This document shows positions 23,301 to 35,400 of a DNA stretch of 64,000 nucleotides, one piece after another. Source of the DNA: Sphagnum magellanicum (taxonomy: Eukaryota; Streptophyta; Sphagnopsida; Sphagnales; Sphagnaceae). Numbering within the stretch: position 1 is the first letter of the stretch; every line of letters starts with the position of its first letter. Under the pieces are notes generated by a model. The model searched no databases. It worked only from the letters and a program-made list of their open reading frames with translations, and was not told the origin of the DNA. The position numbers and the translations under genes are program-made. The stretch covers positions 3,658,001-3,722,000 of the forward strand of contig CM038916.1 in assembly GCA_021904315.1 (NCBI GenBank). The letters run 5' to 3'.

Positions 23301-24665
23301 TCATATCAAACCAAGATGGCAGACCGCTGGGACTTAGTGGTAGAAGTGAAGGGAATGCCCTCGCGAATGTTGGCTGTTCCAGAGTTGGCAATCTTTGGGA
23401 CCCAGAAACAAAAGAGTGGAAAGGTCTCTCCGCCCTCGGGGTGAGCTTCCACCCTATCAATAGGCTAAACAAGAGCCTCATCATAGCCATCATCCCATGG
23501 GACCCGGCCACTACCACTAGCAAGCCAATGGTAGGGGACTGGGTCAATAAAAAGGAAGCCGGCCAAGTCACCTCGTCGGAATGGGTCTATCAAATTACCG
23601 ACATAACCCACACCACTGCCAGTGCCAAGGAGTTCAAAAAATCATCCGGCACTGGCTGAACCCAAGCTACCAACTCGTAAAGCACTATCATCCCCCTTGA
23701 GGGGTACACGCCAGTCAGGGTCCTCGCCCAAGAAGGCCATGGAGCAACGTTCAAATTGGCCAAGGACGTATTCCCACTAGGTAAAAAACCCCCAATTTAC
23801 TGGATCTTTGAGTCCGGTTTCATTCCCGACCTCCCGTGGGATCTCGAAGACTAGCATTGGCAACAAACGAGCAACATGGGCGATGCCCCCTTCTTTGGTT
23901 ACTCCACTAAGAGAGGGTACCGGAATGCCAGGAGGAAGCAACACACTCCCAACATCATCACTTTCGTCCAACAATTGAACCTTCGCAACTTTACGGTTGT
24001 CCAGATCATAGCCAGAATGTGGCACAATGCCCGCCCACGCAAAGTGGGGGCGCTCATCTGGCTGATCCTCAATAACGGGCTGCCGGTAGGCACCTGGCTT
24101 CAAATCATGGGAATTCCGCCTACCTGTAAAGGTTGCAATCAAGGACTCCCAGAGTCCGCCCAACATTGCTTCATAGAATGCACCCTTGCTCAACAGGCCT
24201 AGAATGCCTTCCTCCGCGTGTGGAACGAATGGGAGGCGCCAAACCGCCTTTCGTTCTGGCCTTTCGTTCTCCTGGGGGAGGCCATGTTCGAAGAGGAAGA
24301 CGACCCCCTCGGACTTCCACTGCTATCACACGGGCGGCTTCACTTATCGACGACAACCGCTCGACATCCTCAGGAGCTTTCTGCTCTACTACCTCTGGTC
24401 CGAAAGATGCCGTAAACATTTTGACGGCCAATACTCCCTCAAGAAGGTCCTACTCCAAGCATGGGAGGCCACGACTGAGGTTAGCATGGCCACTTGGAAG
24501 GCCATCAGGTCCTCTAGCCAGAATAGGAATCAGGACAATCAGATTAACATTGAGCAAGCCTTTAAGGCTAAATGGCTTCACGGCCACATCTTTGGGGAGG
24601 GCAAGGCTGCCATTTCGTGGCGCCTACTCCCCCCCTTGTACTTTCTCAATTTCTCTAATGACTGA
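20309..24665 (+). pseudogene. LINE ORF2 (endonuclease-reverse transcriptase), broken by stops
   Basis: The endonuclease at 20309-21090 shows SFNVKGLG, IQEHH, RGDFNHL, SRIDKFLVS and ISDHSPLV, the APE-type catalytic series. The reverse transcriptase at about 21740-22510 shows GLITLIPKS, WRPITLLGSLYKI, the LFLDFEKAFD motif, VRQGCPLSPYLF and FADD (the YADD box with Phe). A zf-RVT-like part near 23990-24190 has CKGCNQG and QHCFIECTLA. All of this up to about 24310 lies in a single frame. It carries about nine TAG, two TGA and two TAA codons. One frameshift near 24310-24340 leads to the C-terminal piece LDILRSFLLYYLWSERCRKH. Its normal role is target-primed reverse transcription. Confidence 0.88.
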
Positions 24666-24699
24666 AGGGGCTGTTGCCTCCCTCCCTGAAAAGGGTTCA

Positions 24700-25410
24700 C
24701 CCTGTGGCTGGCCACGGAGCCTACATCCAAATGGCTTTTCTTTCCCGGGATTCGCGAGTGGGAGTCCCGAAATCCCGCCAGCTGGGACTCTCGCAACTTT
24801 GGAGCCCCATAACTTTGTAAGCAGACCTCCGATTGAGGTGTGGTCTGAAGCAAAGTTGTAGCTCTCGTCGAGAGCTTTCCAACGATATGTGGCACGCCCC
24901 CTACAGCTAAGTAAATCAGGTCGATTCCCGACTTTTTGTGGTCGGGAGTCAAACTGACAGTTTGACTCCCGGCCCTTCTTTTGGCCATAACTTACGTTTC
25001 AGATGTCCAAATGAGTAATCGAGCCCATTTTAGACATCTACGTTTCAAGAGCTTTCCAATGACATAAAGAATGCCACAAGCCATTGAGTTTTGACGCTTC
25101 AAATCGCTCTTTGAAGTTTCGGGAGTCCATCGGGACTCCATCTCCCAAAGTGGGAGTTGCCTTGGGAGTGTGAGTGTTCACTCCCTCACACTTTCTTACA
25201 TTCTTGAGAGTATGTGATGTGACTCCCCGGCTTCTTCTTGGCCCGCACCCTTGCAATGCCTTTGCCTTGATTCCCGAGCTTCCTTTCTCTTGGCCCGCAA
25301 CCTTGCAACCCCTTTGCCTTGGTCGCGAGCCCAAAGCTAGGGTTGCGACAAAGGCAACAAAATCACCATGCTATGAACGTTCAAATTTTGAGCAACCCAC
25401 ACGCAAGGCA
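24700..25410. other. GC-rich non-coding block after the LINE
   Basis: No reliable reading frame. It contains several GGGAGTC/GACTCCC words and a near-perfect palindrome at 24943-24971. It also has two similar AGAGCTTTCCAAYGA phrases (24872-24887 and 25048-25063). It may be LINE 3' UTR or a separate repeat; I cannot classify it. Confidence 0.4.
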
Positions 25411-25803
25411 AAAGCGGAATGAAAAGAAGGCTTTCGATAGAGTGAAAAAGAAAGTAGAGTTAGAATGGGATGAACTCCAAACCCAAGTGTAACAAATGGA
25501 ACAAGTTAAACGGCCTTTGTTGGTACGTTTAACCTTCGAGATCTTATTGGGCATCATTGGGATTCCAACATGGGGGGTGGGGTTCATGCCACAAAGTGCA
25601 TGGGCACGCCTTGAAAAGGACGAGAACCTTGTTGAGACAATTCGGGCAAGTAGAGTTGCTTATGCAAAACCTTTGAAACTTGCATGGGGCATTCGAAATT
25701 GGACATTAGAGTCCAATAAACGCAACCGAGTTAAAAAAATGGATGTGATATCCAAGTATCATGATTTCGAAATCATTCATGGGCGGTATATTTCCATACT
25801 TTA
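25411..25803 (+). pseudogene. Unrecognised open stretch of about 130 codons with one stop
   Basis: The frame runs from a charged, coiled-coil-like segment (KKAFDRVKKKVELEWDELQ) across one TAA at about 25490. From the ATG at 25496 it continues for 102 codons with GIPTWGVGFMPQSAWARLEK and KPLKLAWGIRNWTLESNKRN. It ends at TAA just before an A18 tract. Composition looks protein-like (Trp, charged residues), unlike the surrounding DNA. I do not recognise the family. A poly-A directly after the stop might mean a retroposed copy or a LINE tail. Confidence 0.35.
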
Positions 25804-25820
25804 AAAAAAAAAAAAAAAAA

Positions 25821-28800
25821 CATTATTTGCATTTTAACATTGGAATTTAATTTTTTGTTTTGTTTTCTTGTGTTAGGTTTTGAGGCACAACAAAGGAAGC
25901 TTTTGTTGCAAATGCAATTCAACTTGTGCTTGAGCATTGTCAACTATTTACTCATCACCATGCAACTAAAGCTGTAAAAGTTGTAGCAAAATATCTCACC
26001 AATATGGGCATATTCCTTCTAGTTCATCCTCTTTGGAAGAATAATTATAGATATAGCTTTAGTGCACTTATGCATCATTTTGTATCAAACTATTATAGAT
26101 TAACTTAGCATGATATATTTTTGTCACCATCCTTTTTGTAATGTGGTTAGTTGAACATTTTTGTATTAATCCACTTGTTTTAAATTTGACCTCTAATTTT
26201 GGGATTTGTAAATTTTGGGTTAATCTTATGCCATGTTGCACACAATACCCCCATCCATTACAAATGGATTACATTTACTATAAATCAAATGAGCAATACC
26301 TTCATTATCTTTATCATGAAATACTCGCACAATAACTTGAACGAAAAATGTAATATAATATATTTATTTACATTGCCCATTTTCATGAAAGGACCCCTTG
26401 GTGCATAAATCAGTTTGTCTATGCAAGTATTGCAAACTTTTGATGTTTTCTTGTTTATGGTTGGGTTTTCCATAAAACATTTCAAATTGCAATACCCACA
26501 TATCAACCAACTCATGTTCCCAAAAATTCCCAAAAACAACCTGAATACAAACAAAACAAATTGCTTATACACTCCTCACTATAATATGCATAATAGATAG
26601 AAAGTTTGCCTATATTTTGCACTGCAATATATACAAAAAATTGAAAACTAAAAGCTTTATGAAACCAAAACCCAATGTAGTTATGGAACACTTGGATATT
26701 TATGGTAGACAAAAATTGTGTTTGTTTTCTACATTATAATATACACAAGGGACAAAAACTGAAGTTCCAAAAACCAACCTAAATATAAACAAAACAAATT
26801 GCTTGTTCATTCCTTGCAGGAATATGCACAATAGATAAAAAGTTTGCTTATATTCTACATAGTAATATACACTAAAAACTAAAAACTTTATGAAACCAAA
26901 ATCGAATGTAGTTATGGAAGACTTGGATATCTATGGCAGACAAAAATGTGCCAAGAGCACATTCATACAAGAATCTACTACCATACATTTGTACAACTTT
27001 TCTTAATGATGAGAGGTTCCTAAAGTAGAATTGGGATTAGCCTGTGCATATGTGGATCCTATGCATTTTTTCTGAAGTTTAATCTTGAAAATATGACAAG
27101 TTGCACAGCTCACATGCCATAATCAATAATGAGGAAGAAAGAAAGATGGCTGTTTCCTATGCTAGAAATAGGAAACTTCCAAGTCTTGAAAGGGTCAGCA
27201 AAGACTGATCTCACTCATCAACTGATACAAATGCCACAAGTTATGGTAAGATGGAAGGAAACCTCTTCAAAAGCTGCAGCATTTGAGGCATGTGCCATTA
27301 GCTTTAATTATGAGTAAAATGCAGGATCAACATCTTAGTTGCCCACCTGTTCTTTGCAATCACAAAACAAAGAGAAAAAATCTTTACTGGAATGCAATAA
27401 TATCCAGATGTTGCACTTTGAAAAGGAAACAAAAGGAATGGCTAATTTTTTTGAAAGAACCACGTGCATTAGATCCATAAAAGAGAGTTTATCAGTGACT
27501 TCCATACAAGCTCACCCGGAAACACCATCAGCAACACCAAATACACCTCCACCATACCCGTTGATGAAATTAAAATCTCCTCCTCCTTTCTCCACCTATT
27601 TCAAAAACAAAAAGAAACCGGTAAAATCCTCACATCAAAGCTATACGACAAGCAATAATAAAAACCACAATTTCTGGCAAAAGTTATGGCCAGTCGGCCC
27701 GAAAATTGTAATAATGCCAGAAGAAGAATAAAAGTTGAAGAGATTGTATACTTCGTTAGGATGCGAAATCACACTTGCTCCAACCACAAATGCAAGCTCC
27801 ACTTTGCACTCCACATTACACGATCAGTCACTCTCATCATCCCTGTAGCAAACCTTTTGCTTGCATTTGATGTTCCAGAACATAAAATTCTGCCACTGAA
27901 ATTCTTTTCAGCAAAAGACTCACCACACATCAGGTCACCACAAAACAACAAAGATTGAACAAGCAACAAAGATTCAACCATAATCCTTTTGCAAAGATGT
28001 CAAAACTGATTGTTTTTTTTTCTAGTATCCAATTCCACAAAACAACTTTTCTCGAGTGCACAAGCTTTTGATCTTGAAGCATGGCTTTGTGTTGGTGAAG
28101 AAAGTGCAAAGGCTATTATTGAGAGTTGACGATGCTCTTTTTTCCATTGCACTTTCTTCGCGAACAGAAAGAGGATCAAGACAATCATCATCTTTTGAGA
28201 GTTCACGATGCTCTTAGAGAGAATTATAAATTATTATGCGTAGTAGAACTCAAGGCAAGAGCAATATCCACATTTGGGGTTTGCCTTTTATATTTTCATA
28301 AAGGCCTTTGGATAGCTTAAGTAGCTAACAAAAAGGTGTGTGTGTGTGTGTGTTTTTTGTGTAATACTTACACGTTTGGTTTCGTTTTTGTAACATTTTT
28401 GGCAGTTTTAGACCTAATTGCAGAACAAGCAAACATGTCCGTGAGATTAAGTAGGTACTCATGTTGATGGATAATAAGTAGGTAGTAGGTAGGTGAGTAA
28501 GTGTAGTAAGGGTGGTGGGTACTGAGTTAGTGTAAGGCAAGACGAGGGTAGTCAAAGTGGATGGAAAAAAGAGAAAAAAAAAAGGGTTAACACCTAAAAA
28601 TAAAATAAAATAAAATGTCGTAGTGCTAGTTAACAACACAAGGATATGAACCCAATGAAAAATAATAATAATTTCAATCTTGTCAATCCAAATTAGTGCC
28701 TTTTGTTTTCATGCAAGTTCACGCTAGCCATTAGAAAGTAGCTAGACTTATGTCAATCTATTAGTGCTTATTTATTCATTAGTTATAAAATTTTTAACCC

Positions 28801-28919
28801 ATTGTAGCCATGCAATGGAAAACAATTGTTCTATTAGTGTGCATGTCCGTGGCTTTCCATTAGGTTAATGTGAAGGAAAGGAGAATATAGGTGTAATAAG
28901 CTGAGGGTTACTTATTCTG
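25821..28919. other. Non-genic AT-rich DNA
   Basis: No gene supported. 26500-26960 contains a direct duplication: AAACAAAACAAATTGCTTAT...ATATGCA...ATAGATA recurs at about 26540-26600 and 26780-26840, and AAACTTTATGAAACCAAAA recurs near 26650 and 26885, an offset of about 240 bp. A (GT)n tract lies at 28336-28352. 27339-27731 is open for 130 codons (Pro/Thr/Lys-rich) but has no features of a known protein. Confidence 0.35.
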
Positions 28920-29560
28920 TTCCATATTAATTAGTTGGGGGTGGCTCCCAAGTTCAAGTTTAATTTTTTTTTTTTTTTTGCAATGAGCCAATTTGATTGG
29001 CCCATTGCAAAACAAAGTTGAATCTATGGAGGCTCCCCAAAATAGAAGATTCTATGGAAAGATGAAGTGGCTCCCCCTTTGGCCCACCTATGTACGTGAG
29101 AAGGGGAGGACTTTGGGCAAAACATATGGGAGGTGCTATTGGGAACACCCTTGGTGAACCCATTGGGAACCTGATGGGAACCCATTGGGAACTTAAAAAG
29201 GAACATGTTGGGAACAAATGAGAAAAGAAAAAAAATCCTCTTATTTTATTATGACTCATATTAATTAGTTGTGGGGAACCTTGAAGTTCAATTTTTTTTT
29301 TTTTGCTTTTGTAATGGGCATCTTTAATTGGTCAGTCCATCACAAAAAAAAAGAATTAATCAAGCTTTGAACAGTCCCCCAAATAGATACATTGTAACCT
29401 CTTCCTTTGGGCTTGTTCTTTAGCTTACAAGAGTAAAACTTAGGGCAAAAGATATGGGATTAAAAAGTGAGAAGTTATTGGGAACCTGATGGGAACAAAG
29501 TGGGAACTTCATGGGAACACATTGGCAACAACAAAAAAATCCAACAAACTCACTGTTCCC
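28920..29560 (+). repeat. Two tandem copies of a TGGGAAC-rich repeat (family B)
   Basis: Copy 1 at about 28925-29262 and copy 2 at 29263-29560 both begin ATATTAATTAGTTG(G/T)GGG. Each has a poly-T tract, then a palindromic-looking CAATGAGCC...GGCCCATTGC or GTAATGGGC...CAGTCCATCAC segment. Each ends in a cluster of TGGGAAC heptamers (five or six per copy, 10-20 bp apart). A reverse-orientation fragment of the same cluster (GTTCCCA words) lies at 56690-56790. No coding capacity. Confidence 0.7.
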
Positions 29561-30110
29561 AAAAAGACAAAAAAAAAACTTGGGCCCACCTTGGTTGCAT
29601 GCATGCTCATTGGCTACAAGATTTTTTTTCGCCTACATGTGTGTGTTCTTTGCCATTTTGGGGTAATGCAAGAGACCCTAAGTCAAGGGGCGGGGTTGTG
29701 GAAACATGAGAAAACCAAGCATGAAACGCTTCTTTTGAGAGGAGGGGAAGAAAGGGTGGAAGTCCCTTTTCCACGACACTTGTTTGTGAGAGAAAAGGGA
29801 GGGGTGGGGGGAGGAGAAAATCCACGGTGTAAAGAGGATTCCCTTCAACCCTAAAACCCATCATTTTCTTTGCTGACTGGAGCAGCAGGGGCAGGCTTCC
29901 AGGAGCCAGTCGAAATTCCACGGTGTAAAGTAGATTCCCCTTCAACTGTCTCCCCCCGCCCACCCACCCCCGGCCCTTTTCATTCCTTTGCTGAGTTGGA
30001 CTAGGGCGGGCTAACTGGAACAGGGCCGGGTTACTGGCGCAGGACTTGCCACATGTCTCTCTGTGGCTTTTCCTCTTCAGCATGTCTTGCACAAGTTCAG
30101 GTTGACTCCG
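29561..30110. repeat. GC-richer segment with a 97-bp tandem duplication
   Basis: TCCACGGTGTAAAGAGGATT near 29820 recurs as TCCACGGTGTAAAGTAGATT near 29917, followed in both by CATTTTCTTTGCTG/CATTCCTTTGCTG text. A minus-strand frame of 161 codons at 29607-30092 spans it, but is Pro/Leu-rich and includes the duplication. I do not believe it is a gene. Confidence 0.45.
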
Positions 30111-32433
30111 TGTGGCGCTAGGCTACCCCACTAGCCTAAATGTTTTTATTTTAAAGAAAAAGAAGAGAAAAAAGGCTACAGCCTACTACCCCAAGTACCT
30201 TGGTGGCTTTGGCACAAATTATATATATATATATATATGTTAAATGCTGAAAATTTTCGGAAATTCTTTTTTGGGTGTAGGAAATTGAAGAGTCTTTTTC
30301 AATATTCAGGAATATCTTTTAATTTCCAAAATGGAAATTTCAAAAATAATTAATTAGACATGTGCTGAAGCTGCTCCTGTCTAACAGGCATCAAAAAGAA
30401 TTTCTCGTACTGGACATGTGGTTTATTGAAATACAGGCAAACAGAATTTCTATAAGTGGATACAGAATTTGAACAATATTTAAAGTGACAGGGAACAGTA
30501 TGTCCAAAACTTATGGGATAGAATTTGTCGGATTCGAAACACAGAATTTACGCAAACACACACACACGAAAACACCAGAGAATCGACTAAAATTCACAAA
30601 GAGAAATCGAAAATCCAGATGCAAATTCGATCGATCATCACCAACCTACCCATTCTTCGAAATTCAGCAGCTTCATGCAAATTTTAGAACGAAGAATAAT
30701 CTTGCAAAAGGAGCTTCAGGTGTTGTCATCTGAAGTTGCTTTGCAATCTGCTTGGAAGCTGAGGGTGGTGGTGATGGTGGTGGTGGTGGTTTGAGTTGCA
30801 AAGATGGAAGTAGCAGCTGGAGTATACAACAGCTCTTGTACTAGCTGCTGCTGAGGGGTGGGTGACGTGGGCGGTGGGGGGGAAACAGGAGGAGCTGGAT
30901 TCTCTGCTAAAGACAAAAATTCAAGGTGTCAGGTGTGAGGTGAAAGCTTCTGGGAGCTTGTGGTGTTGTGTTAAAAGGGTGGAGGTGAACAGTGAAGTGG
31001 AGTTTTGGATCTTGGGTGAAGAAGAAGAAGAAGAGAGAGTGAAGAGAAAGGGAAGAAGAACAAGAAGAAGAAGAAGAAAGGGGAGAATTTGGATTTTTGT
31101 GTAAGAGAGAAGAACAAGAACAAGAACAAGGGTGAAACAATTGGGAGTCCTTGAATCTCTATTGGAGTGAACCAAACCCACCAGAGACCTTGTTCATCTC
31201 TCTGAGGTGAATGAGGGTTAGGGGGGAGTAGTTCTAGTGTTCTTTTGTCTTGGATGGACTGCCGCTCAAGATTTCGTCAGCACAGTTAAAGTTCGTCGAC
31301 TTTTGGTTCTGAGACCGAAGGTAGTCAATTCCTCAATGCTCTCTCTCACTGCCTCAGTGCTCTCTCCAAATTGATCTGCAGAGCATTGCACAGTACGGAG
31401 TTAGGGTTTGTGGGGGGTTTTAGGGGCAACAATCGGAAGTGCTCTCTTTGGAGGCAATTGCTATTTAGAAGGATTGAATTGTGTATGCTTACAAGGTGCT
31501 TCAAAAATCAAAAACCTTCACAGAAAGCACACACACTCACACACACGTGCACACAGAGGATGGAGTTTGCAGCCCAGGTGGTGGTGCACTGTGCATCCCA
31601 GTTAGAATTGTTCTGTGCATGTTGATCGAGTGGAGAAATGTTTGATCTTCTGTAATAGTTCCTGTCAGCTCATCTCTGCCATTGAAATTGTGGAGTATGC
31701 TTGGCGCTAACAGGATGACCTTGTTGAATTAGCCATGGCAGCAGCCTCATCTACAATCCCCCTTTTTTGATTAGGGTTTGGTTCAAGATATGCTAAATGC
31801 CATCATGAGATTGCAGTTGGAATGTTCTGAAGTCCAATTGTTTCCACTTATGGCTCAATTCAGATGATCAGGTTCTCTTAACATTCTCTCAGGTCTTCAT
31901 TTCCTGCGATGGCCAATTTTGTGTTTGTTCAGATGCCATCATCATGAACTGAAACCAGATGTTCCTTGCACTTTTGATTTCAGCATCCATCATCACTCAT
32001 ACTGCAACTTATGGGAGAAAATGTTGTCAAGTCCACATGCAAATGTGTCTGGAGTCTTACAGAAACCTCCAGCTCCTAGTTCATTTCTTCTCCTTTTGCA
32101 GCAGCCTGTCCCTTCAAGACATTGTGCTTATCCCCCATCTCTTGTTCACAACAGCAGCAGTTTGTGCCCACATTTACGGACTTCGTTTGCTGCAGAGAGG
32201 TACACAAATCATATTGCTTCACATTCTTCAAACTGACAAATCAATCACTTTACATTCTTCAGAGTTTTGTTGCTTCCATTGCATGTGACCCAGAGGTGGG
32301 CGGATGGATTTTCCTTGCAGGAACTTACAAATTGAAAAGCACCACAGGGAGCAATTTAAACACAAACATGCATCTCCTTTTGTGATTGCCGCCTCCAAAG
32401 AGGTCAGGTTTGAACCTCCTCACCCTTGTCCCC
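30111..32433. other. Upstream region of the amylase gene; possible 5' exons
   Basis: Contains a (TA)n tract (30218-30238), a (GGT)n tract near 30766-30790 and a GAAGAAG polypurine run (31018-31135). A minus-strand frame at 30716-30916 is Pro/Thr-rich. A plus-strand segment at 32021-32199 starts with ATG, is rich in Ser, Pro and Leu with almost no acidic residues (MLSSPHANVSGVLQ...), and ends at an AG|GTACAC donor. It reads like a plastid transit peptide exon of the amylase, but its phase does not match the best acceptors downstream, so I leave it unjoined. Confidence 0.35.
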
Positions 32434-35400
32434 ATGACAAAAATCCAGATAAAGAAGTGGGCCTCCTCTCTGCAGTTGAGGGGTGTAGGTCTGCACTCTC
32501 CTAAGGGTGATGTCCATGTGCAGGGTGAGAATGCAGATGTCCTTGAAGGAGCTGGAAGCCAAGAAGAAGTCAGATTCTCTCAGCGTAGTCACATTTCAAA
32601 TGATGCTGAGGTCAGTGGTTGCTTGGATCAGGAGACCAGTCTGAAAGAGTCTTCTGCAGATTCAAATCTCAAGGTGTCAAAAAGGTTGTGGCTGGCAGCA
32701 GCAGATGATACTGCTGCATCTGCTGTTATGGAAGTGCAGGTTGCAATTGACACTGCTCTTACTGCTGCTGGGACTGCAAGAGAGCAAGCTCGAATTGCAG
32801 AAGCAATACTAGTTGAACATCCTGGATTGCTACAAAAGCTTTCTAAGGGTGAGAAGAAACTTTTGTCATTGAAAGAGAGTCTTCTTTCTGCAGTCCATCA
32901 TCTGGAGGTGGCCAATGCAGCTATTGAAAATCTTCACAGAGAGATCAAGGCTGCCAAAGATTTGACAAAAGCTGATGAGCTGCATATTCCAGCAGCTGAA
33001 GCATCAGTGCACAAGGTTCAGTTTGCCACATATGATCTTGAGAACAGTTCTAGACAGGCACCTGAAGTCCGCATGAATGCTGCAGCTGTAAGAGGAGTGT
33101 CTGCACGGGTTGCATCCAATGCACAGTTGGAAGCTGCTAATTCAGATCATAAATCTGATGAAGAGAGAGCAAAGGTGAGTGAACTCAGGTATGATTTACT
33201 GGAGACATCATTAGCAGCAGCTGAAGCTTGGAAGACCCGTGCTACAATTGCTGAGGATATTCTGCAACAGGTCAAAGAACATGTGGTTCAAACCATTGAC
33301 AGCAAGAGTACTGTGGAGCAGGTCATTGGTGGAGGGCGACTGGGATTGCTTCTGGAAAAAGATTCTAGAAGACAGGACCTTCTGGCAAATGGTCTGAGAA
33401 GGGAAACTCCAGAATGGATGAAACGTCGACTTATGCTTGGACAACAGGGGTTGCCACCAAGGACGTCTTTGCTGAGGTCTGCTGATGTTGAGGCCATGCT
33501 GCCACTGGAACTTCCATCCCCAAAAGATGTCTGGTCCATAGCCAGTGCAAAGGTGAAGGATGATATGTACACTGCAGAAGCAGCTGAGAAGCAGGCCCTT
33601 GACTTACAAAGGAAAGTGCTGCAACAAGCTCTTGAAAGAAAGACTGCCAAGAAGTGGGTGAAGGATCCAGAAGCAGCAGAAGGCAAATTGGGTTTGTCTT
33701 TCAATTCTATTTTTGTTTCATTTAAGCCCATTGCTGTTTCAAAATGTCTTCTACAGAAATGTTTATTGAATTTTGCTGAGAGAGGCCCTCTTGTGTCTTT
33801 AAGTTTGCTGGTTCCTCCCTCTCTTACAGAGTTGGACTAAACATTTTGCAATGGTGTTTCTCTTTGTTTTGCAGCATCAGGTACTGGAACAGGCCGTGAG
33901 ATCGTGGTAAGTTCTTGCAACTCTTTGCTTTTTCTAAGTTCAGAATGAGCAGTCTAAAAGTGTGTCATGGGATGAGGATTTCGGTGCTCCCAAGAATTCT
34001 GGACTGATGGGTGCCTGATGTTCCTAGTTTCAAGGCTTCAATTGGGAAAGCTGGAGAAGAGACTGGTGGCTGGAACTTGCTCCAAAGGCTGCAGATCTTT
34101 CTCAGTGTGGTATTACTACAGTATGGTTACCACCTCCTACACACTCTGTTGCCCCTCAAGGTATGCCAATGATGTAGTCTACTTTGTGTTGCAAATACTC
34201 ATCCGTTAGCAAACTTCTAGCAGCTTATAGCGAAGCTGTCACCTGCAGTTTCATGCATACCATTGAAGGAATGGCTAGTCATGTATGTTGAGTTTCATGG
34301 TGGCAATGAAACTGGATAGCACAGAAAAAGCACATGCAGAGTCCAATCACTCAAAATTACATCATCCATGCAGGGTACATGCCAGGGGACTTGTACAACA
34401 TGAACTCAGCATATGGCACTGAAGATGAGTTAAAGCAATGTATAACTGAAATGCACGACCACAACATTCTGGTATGTTAAGCTACAATAGACATCTCTTT
34501 TCAGCATTTCTAAATTTCCTCACTACTTTTGTTCAGATAACTTAGTTTCCCCTCTGTCTTGACTGCCTGCTTTTTACTAAGAATGCCGCCATGTTCTATC
34601 TAATCTGTGGCTAACAAGTCACAGAATGGGTACCATGCATATGCCAAAAGCTGGAGAGGAAAAAGTGTATGTATGTACATACCAGTCTGATTATGAGTTC
34701 TGACAGCCAATTGTGGCAGTGCAGGTTCTTGGGGATGTTGTGCTAAATCATCGCTGTGCTCAGAAGCAGGTTATGAGCTGCTGTTGTAATTGCCTTCTAG
34801 GTTTGTGTTTGGGTTTGTGTTGCGTTTCCTTATGCTAGTTGCTTTAATACTATACAAGGCTAAACTGCCTGAAATGTGTTTCTAGTGGAAGGAGATCTTT
34901 GGTTTGTACAATTAGGCTCATCCACCCTTTTAGCTGTACTGGAACCAGCAATGAGTTCAGCTGATTCATCATTGATACTGAATGCTTTAGATCAGCACCT
35001 GTGGTGAACCTGTGCTGCTGGATGGAAAATTTGTAGGATGCAAATGGTGTTTGGAATGTATTTGGAGGCAAACTTGATTGGGGCCCTGAGGCAATTGTGA
35101 AAGATGATCCTAACTTCCAAGGCCGTGGGAATCCTTCTAGTGGTAATTATCAGGTTTTGTTTATTGGTGTAGTAGTATTGTGGGCCATTCCAGTGTTGCC
35201 TTGAGCATCTTCATATCTGTATTTTATTTCTTCTTGCATAAGGTGTTTGCAAAAGTTGAAATTGCTTTGAATTTGATGAAGAAGCTTTTTCGAGAATTTG
35301 ATGGTAATTGTGTTTAGCAACTATTCCAGGAAGTCAAAAAATTTCAACACGGGCTAGTATCTGGTGAGACTGGATCACCCTTAACACAACAGTAATAGCT

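Larger units (their letters stand above)
16640..24700 (+). mobile_element. Non-LTR retrotransposon (LINE, plant L1 type), decayed
   Basis: A GC-rich block clearly different from its AT-rich flanks. ORF1 (17217-20316) carries a DUF4283-like segment and a CCHC zinc knuckle. ORF2 (20309-24665) carries an APE-type endonuclease, reverse transcriptase and a zf-RVT-like C-terminus. This domain order is that of plant L1 elements. The 5' boundary is set by the shift in base composition and is approximate. No poly-A tail is seen directly after ORF2; an A18 tract at 25803-25820 is a possible but distant candidate. Both ORFs carry stops, so the copy is inactive. ORF2 has about 13 in-frame stops but only one clear frameshift. 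Confidence 0.9.

Noticed and set aside
22852-23571. Minus-strand frame of 239 codons inside the LINE
   Set aside because: It is antisense to the clear reverse-transcriptase-domain ORF2 and has no recognisable motif; GC-rich antisense openness explains it.
24133-24861. Plus-strand frame of 242 codons at the LINE 3' end
   Set aside because: It overlaps the true ORF2 C-terminus in another frame and is Arg/Ser/Pro-rich without motifs.
29607-30092. Minus-strand frame of 161 codons
   Set aside because: It spans a 97-bp duplication and is low-complexity Pro/Leu-rich text with no family resemblance.
30716-30916. Pro/Thr-rich minus-strand frame upstream of the amylase, possible divergent gene
   Set aside because: Mostly encoded by a (GGT)n tract and Pro-rich text; no further exons could be found.
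32021-32199. Transit-peptide-like segment as first exon of the amylase
   Set aside because: Attractive composition, but the donor phase does not match the best acceptors before the main exon, so it was not joined to the gene.
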